From contig SBGI01000268.1 in assembly GCA_006227015.1 (NCBI GenBank), forward strand, positions 1 through 9,899: a stretch of DNA of 9,899 bases, read 5' to 3'. The stretch's first letter is position 1. Every line of letters starts with the position of its first letter. The stretch comes from Gammaproteobacteria bacterium. Lineage in GTDB: Bacteria > Pseudomonadota > Gammaproteobacteria > Pseudomonadales > Porticoccaceae. The notes under the pieces were generated by a model that worked only from the letters and a program-made list of their open reading frames with translations, did no database searches and was not told the origin of the DNA. The translations under genes were made by a program, and so were the position numbers. Below, in pieces: positions 6,809 to 9,899 of this stretch.

Positions 6809-7948
6809 ATGAGGTTGCTCCAGCATTGGCTGTTCATTCTGCTGCTGACCGCAGCCTGCCCTACGCTGGCCGGTGAAAAGGAAGATCGTCAGAAGTTACA
6901 GCAAATCGGCAAGGATATCCTCAAGCTTGAGCAAAGTGTTAAAGGCGATAGCAAGGAACAACAGCGACTCGCCAAAGAGCTAAAAAACACCGAGTTGGAC
7001 GCTGCGCGACTCAACCAGGCAATCCACGACCTTGAAGCACAGCTGGTTACGCTGGACGCTGAATTGCGGCAACTGCAATCGCAGAAATCCTCATTGGACA
7101 AATCTCGCCAGGCGCAACAGAGCCTGATCGCCAAGCAGATCACAGCGGCCTACCGGCTAGGCAACGAAGAATCCATCAAACTGCTTCTTAATCAGGAAGA
7201 CCCGGATAAAGTCAGCAGAGCCTTGAAGTACTACGACTATTTCCTCAAGGCGCGCGGCGAAAAAATTGAACAGTACCTGCAAACCATGACCGAGTTAAAG
7301 CGTGTCGAAACAGGTATTGGCGAAAGGCAAGCGGCGCTGACACAACGCCGTGCCTCTCTGGCAGAGCAACAAGAAAAGCTGGGGGAAAGCCTGCGTATGC
7401 GTGGTGAGGTATTGGTACGCCTAGACCGCCAAATCAAAAACTCAAAGCAGGCACTGAGGCAACTCCACTCTGAACGCAAACGGCTTGAGACTGTCATCCG
7501 GGCCCTTGAGGAGAGTATTGCCAAGCTGGTATCGCCAACAAATACCGAACCCTTCACAAAGCGCAAAGGAAAGCTACCCTGGCCGGTAAAGGGCACATTG
7601 AGCCAATACTTTGGCGCTACTCGCACAGCCGATATAACCTGGAACGGCTGGTTGCTTAAAGCCAGTGAAGGGACTCCGGTCCATGCCATACACCACGGCC
7701 GCATTGTATTTTCCGATTATCTACGCGGCCACGGGATGCTCGTTATCATTGATCACGGTGATGGCTACATGAGCCTTTATGCCCACAACCAGGTGCTGCT
7801 CAAAGTGACCGGAGACTGGGTGCAAACTGGGGAAGCAATCGCCCGGGTCGGCAATAGTGGCGGCCAACGGGATCATGCACTTTATTTTGAAATTCGCCAT
7901 AATGGCAGACCAACAAACCCAAAAACTTGGCTGACACGTAAAGGGTAA
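6809..7948 (+). CDS. envC: EnvC-type murein hydrolase activator (degenerate LytM/M23 domain)
   Basis: The 379-residue periplasmic protein has a signal peptide (about 1-21, LFILLLTAACPTLAG), a long coiled-coil region rich in Gln, Glu, Leu and Lys (about 25-245), and a C-terminal LytM/peptidase M23-like domain (about 255-379). The zinc-binding residues of active M23 enzymes are missing: the HxxxD region reads TWNGW and the HxH motif reads ALYFE, as in E. coli EnvC (SLYFEIR). It should therefore activate N-acetylmuramoyl-L-alanine amidases at the septum, as EnvC does under FtsEX control, rather than cut peptidoglycan. ATG at 6809 is chosen because AGAAGG lies six bases upstream; the in-frame ATG at 6794 directly abuts its purine run and adds only MKKAP. 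It lies between gpmI and ctpA. Confidence 0.92.
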   Translation: MRLLQHWLFILLLTAACPTLAGEKEDRQKLQQIGKDILKLEQSVKGDSKEQQRLAKELKNTELDAARLNQAIHDLEAQLVTLDAELRQLQSQKSSLDKSRQAQQSLIAKQITAAYRLGNEESIKLLLNQEDPDKVSRALKYYDYFLKARGEKIEQYLQTMTELKRVETGIGERQAALTQRRASLAEQQEKLGESLRMRGEVLVRLDRQIKNSKQALRQLHSERKRLETVIRALEESIAKLVSPTNTEPFTKRKGKLPWPVKGTLSQYFGATRTADITWNGWLLKASEGTPVHAIHHGRIVFSDYLRGHGMLVIIDHGDGYMSLYAHNQVLLKVTGDWVQTGEAIARVGNSGGQRDHALYFEIRHNGRPTNPKTWLTRKG

Positions 7949-8033
7949 AAGTCTTCACCGAAAAACGTCGTGTGAGGCTGTCTCCATCCAACGTCTTTAA
8001 CCACAGCATCTCCGGCGGATGCCAGGATTGTTC

Positions 8034-9314
8034 ATGAAATCATTAAGCAAGTTGCTGTTAATCCCGTTGCTCGTACTCACAGGAAGTGTTGCCGTTGCAG
8101 CAGCTGAACAGGACGAACAGGGGCGCATGCCCCTGGATGAGTTACGCCGCTTTACCCAGGCTTTTGATCAGATCCGTCAGGCATACGTCGAAGAAATAGA
8201 CGATAAAGAGCTATTGGAAATGGCCATCAGCGGGCTACTCAGCAGCCTCGATCCTCATTCGGCATACCTCGATGAAACCGATTTCCAGGACCTGGAGGAA
8301 CACACGACTGGCGAGTTTGGCGGGCTGGGTATTGAAGTCGGCATGGAAGGCGGGTTTATCAAGGTCATTACCCCCATAGATGGCACACCGGCTGAACGGG
8401 CAGGAATACAGGCCGGAGATCTGATCATCAAACTGGACGAGCAACTGGTCCAGGGCATGAACCTCAGCGAGGCCATTGAAATCATGCGCGGCCCCAAAGG
8501 CTCCAAACTAAAGCTGACGATTGTGCGCCCCAACAGCGACGGCCCGTTTGAGGTTGAAGTGATTCGCGATGTCATTCAGGTTCGCAGTGTCCGCTCACGC
8601 ATACTGGAGCCGGGATTCGCTTACGTCCGCATTGCCCAGTTCCAGGAAAACACCGGAACGGCTTTCCGTGAATCTCTGGAAAAACTCACGGCTAAAGATA
8701 GCGGCCTCAAAGGCCTGATACTGGACCTGAGAAACAACCCCGGTGGCTTGCTCAATGCCTCGGTAGAAGTCGTGGATACGCTGCTGGACGAAGGCCTTGT
8801 AGTTTACACGGAGGGCCGGCTGAGTACCGCCAATGCCAAATACTACGCAAAACCCGGGGATGCACTCAATGGCTTGCCGGTTGTTATTCTGATCAATGAA
8901 GGTTCTGCCTCAGCGGCAGAAATTGTTGCCGGAGCTCTCCAGGATCACCACCGCGCGTTGATTCTTGGCACCAGCAGTTTTGGCAAGGGGTCCGTACAAA
9001 CAGTCATCCCCCTGGGAGAGAAGCGCGGTATCAAACTCACCACAGCGCGCTACTTCACCCCCAGCAAACGCTCCATTCAGGCCGAAGGTATACAGCCCAA
9101 CATCGTGGTCAAGCCTGCCGAAGTACGATTACTGGAAACCCGCGGGCAAATTAAGGAAGAAAACCTGGCCGGGCACCTCACCAATGACGAAAGCCCCCAG
9201 CAGGAGGCCACCGACGATCTGTCCCTGGAGGACAATCAGCTATACGAAGCCCTTAACCTCCTCAAAGGACTGGATATTTTCACTTCAGCCAACAACCGCC
9301 AGAAGGTGCCATAA
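8034..9314 (+). CDS. ctpA: Carboxy-terminal processing protease, S41 family
   Basis: This 426-residue periplasmic serine protease has a signal peptide (about 1-25, LLLIPLLVLTGSVAVAAA), a short helical N-terminal region, a PDZ domain (about 92-172, GGLGIEVGMEGGFIKV... GIQAGDLIIKLD) and the S41 catalytic domain (about 190-360). The Ser-Lys dyad is visible: Ser293 in GSASAAEI and Lys318 in SFGKGSVQT, spaced 25 residues as in E. coli Prc (Ser430/Lys455). An acidic C-terminal tail (about 370-426) is variable in the family. In Pseudomonas, CtpA degrades peptidoglycan cross-link hydrolases. Co-location with envC fits a cell-wall remodelling role here, which is inferred. ATG at 8034 is chosen over 8019 because AGGA lies six bases upstream. 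It follows envC after 85 bp. Confidence 0.95.
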   Translation: MKSLSKLLLIPLLVLTGSVAVAAAEQDEQGRMPLDELRRFTQAFDQIRQAYVEEIDDKELLEMAISGLLSSLDPHSAYLDETDFQDLEEHTTGEFGGLGIEVGMEGGFIKVITPIDGTPAERAGIQAGDLIIKLDEQLVQGMNLSEAIEIMRGPKGSKLKLTIVRPNSDGPFEVEVIRDVIQVRSVRSRILEPGFAYVRIAQFQENTGTAFRESLEKLTAKDSGLKGLILDLRNNPGGLLNASVEVVDTLLDEGLVVYTEGRLSTANAKYYAKPGDALNGLPVVILINEGSASAAEIVAGALQDHHRALILGTSSFGKGSVQTVIPLGEKRGIKLTTARYFTPSKRSIQAEGIQPNIVVKPAEVRLLETRGQIKEENLAGHLTNDESPQQEATDDLSLEDNQLYEALNLLKGLDIFTSANNRQKVP

Positions 9315-9560
9315 GCAGACCAAAGGTCCTCCTGCACGAATGGCCTACATTGACTTTTGGCTAAAAAATAGGCTGAATACGTAAAGATTGTTGTTCTTGC
9401 GTCGATAGTATGTAAACAATCCCTGTTTACAATGGACTGTGCTAACAAAAGAAGAATTGCTGCCTTTTTTAGCCTCTATTTAAATTATGCTTATAAAGAG
9501 GTGGCAACTATTATAAAAATACAAGAATTGGTACGGCAGTGTATAAAGTGAGGAAACAAC
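9315..9560. other. AT-rich non-coding stretch after ctpA
   Basis: No reading frame here looks like a gene on either strand. Base composition turns clearly AT-rich compared with the flanking genes, especially from about 9440 to 9550. It contains a perfect palindrome at 9411-9431, an imperfect inverted repeat at 9473-9501 (CCTCT / AGAGG plus adjacent A/T pairs), and a candidate weak promoter TTGACT (near 9350) with CTGAAT 17 bases on. I could not find a convincing terminator for ctpA. Confidence 0.5.
9411..9431. promoter_or_regulatory. Operator-like palindrome (8-bp arms, 5-bp spacer)
   Basis: TGTAAACA (9411-9418) and TGTTTACA (9424-9431) are exact reverse complements around ATCCC. The 21-bp size and symmetry suit a dimeric helix-turn-helix regulator of TetR, GntR or similar type. 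No T run follows, so a terminator is unlikely. It lies 130 bp before the DUF6316-like gene. The cognate regulator is not recognisable. Confidence 0.45.
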
Positions 9561-9794
9561 ATGGTAATGCCCAGAACTGGTGAACAAAGCGAGCAAAAAC
9601 CTGCCATAAGAAGTGATCGGTTTTTTAAACTGCACAACTTCTGGTTTTTTGCGACTCGTGAAGGTGCCGCTGTTGGCCCATTTGATTCCAAGGAAGGGGC
9701 AGTGCAAGCAGTTTCAGACTACGTTGAATTTGTGCAAAAAGCCGGCCCGGAAGCGCTGGACTTTTTCACCTCTGAAGCCCGCTACGCAGTTTAG
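9561..9794 (+). CDS. Small DUF6316-like protein of unknown function
   Basis: The 77-residue cytosolic protein has no signal peptide or membrane segment. It contains aromatic-rich strands and the pattern RSDRFFKLHNFWFFATREG followed by GPFDSKEGAVQAVSDYVEF. That arrangement (R-F-F..., W-[FY]-F-x-T-R-E-G, G-P-F) resembles the short DUF6316 family of Pseudomonadales-type bacteria, as far as I can judge from memory. A good Shine-Dalgarno sequence (GAGGA, 6 bases before ATG 9561) and strong coding character support a real gene; a second ATG at 9567 has poorer spacing. It is convergent with hisF, with only 6 bp between stops. The function is unknown. Confidence 0.75.
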   Translation: MVMPRTGEQSEQKPAIRSDRFFKLHNFWFFATREGAAVGPFDSKEGAVQAVSDYVEFVQKAGPEALDFFTSEARYAV

Positions 9795-9800
9795 GCCGGA

Positions 9801-9899
9801 TTAGCGCCGCACCTCGACACCTCGCTCAGCCATGTACTCTTTGGCTTGGGCGATGGTGAACTCCCCAAAATGAAAAATACTCGCGGCTAATACCGCATC
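9801..9899 (-). CDS. hisF: Imidazole glycerol phosphate synthase cyclase subunit, C-terminus (partial)
   Basis: Read on the - strand, the last 32 codons give [19 protein letters not shown] and then [13 protein letters not shown] before TAA. This is the conserved C-terminal end of HisF (A-x-S-x-F-H-[FY]-G-E-x-[ST]-I), the (beta-alpha)8-barrel subunit that uses ammonia from HisH to form IGP and AICAR in histidine synthesis. The rest of the gene lies beyond the right edge. In Pseudomonas the his genes also sit near the gpmI-envC-ctpA group, as I recall. The call rests on a short segment but the motif is distinctive. Confidence 0.93.
   Translation of the reverse strand, partial: DAVLAASIFHFGEFTIAQAKEYMAERGVEVRR

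Noticed and set aside
7237..7704. 155-codon open frame on the - strand inside envC
   Set aside because: It is Ser/Arg-rich sequence antisense to the coiled-coil coding region of envC, a typical composition artefact.
7991..8033. Small hairpin GCATC/GGATGC before ctpA considered as a terminator or riboswitch
   Set aside because: The stem is about 5-6 bp with no T run, and the ribosome site of ctpA follows directly; nothing distinguishes it from chance.
9441..9501. Inverted repeats around TTTTTT (9465-9470) considered as a ctpA terminator
   Set aside because: The T run lies inside or before the stems rather than after one, so it does not have terminator geometry on either strand.

Overview
The window looks like the chromosome of a marine- or Pseudomonas-type gammaproteobacterium. 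The evidence is the gene order glnA, DUF4124 gene, glnL-glnG (ntrBC), secB, grxC, rhodanese, gpmI, envC, ctpA, hisF, which I recall from Pseudomonas and its relatives, and protein sequences close to that group. Genus cannot be fixed by eye. The window is almost entirely housekeeping and regulatory genes. I see no mobile element, CRISPR array, phage gene, tRNA or rRNA.

Left part (1-3763, + strand): the 3' end of glutamine synthetase (glnA) with its adenylylation tyrosine ends at a strong intrinsic terminator. Next is an exported DUF4124 protein preceded by a five-codon mini-ORF, then the nitrogen two-component pair glnL (NtrB) and glnG (NtrC). The gap before glnL holds a near-consensus NtrC palindrome and, about 70 bp further on, a sigma-54 -24/-12 promoter with exact spacing. 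This predicts that NtrC activates its own operon. Together these genes form a nitrogen-assimilation block: PII/NtrB/NtrC control and the enzyme they regulate.

Middle (3821-5076, - strand): a probable rhodanese-grxC-secB operon. It encodes a membrane-anchored rhodanese-like protein with no cysteine at all, glutaredoxin 3 and the export chaperone SecB. It converges on glnG and diverges from gpmI.

Right part (5238-9314, + strand): gpmI (cofactor-independent phosphoglycerate mutase), envC (periplasmic amidase activator with a degenerate LytM domain) and ctpA (S41 carboxy-terminal processing protease) run in one direction and probably form one transcription unit. The last two act on peptidoglycan remodelling in the periplasm. 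After ctpA comes an AT-rich, non-coding 246-bp stretch with a perfect 8-bp-arm palindrome, then a small DUF6316-like protein gene, then the 3' end of hisF on the - strand.

The best candidates for a second look are the NtrC/sigma-54 control region, the cysteine-less rhodanese, the mini-ORF overlapping the DUF4124 start, and the palindrome-bearing region ahead of the DUF6316-like gene. No convincing undescribed multi-gene system is visible.
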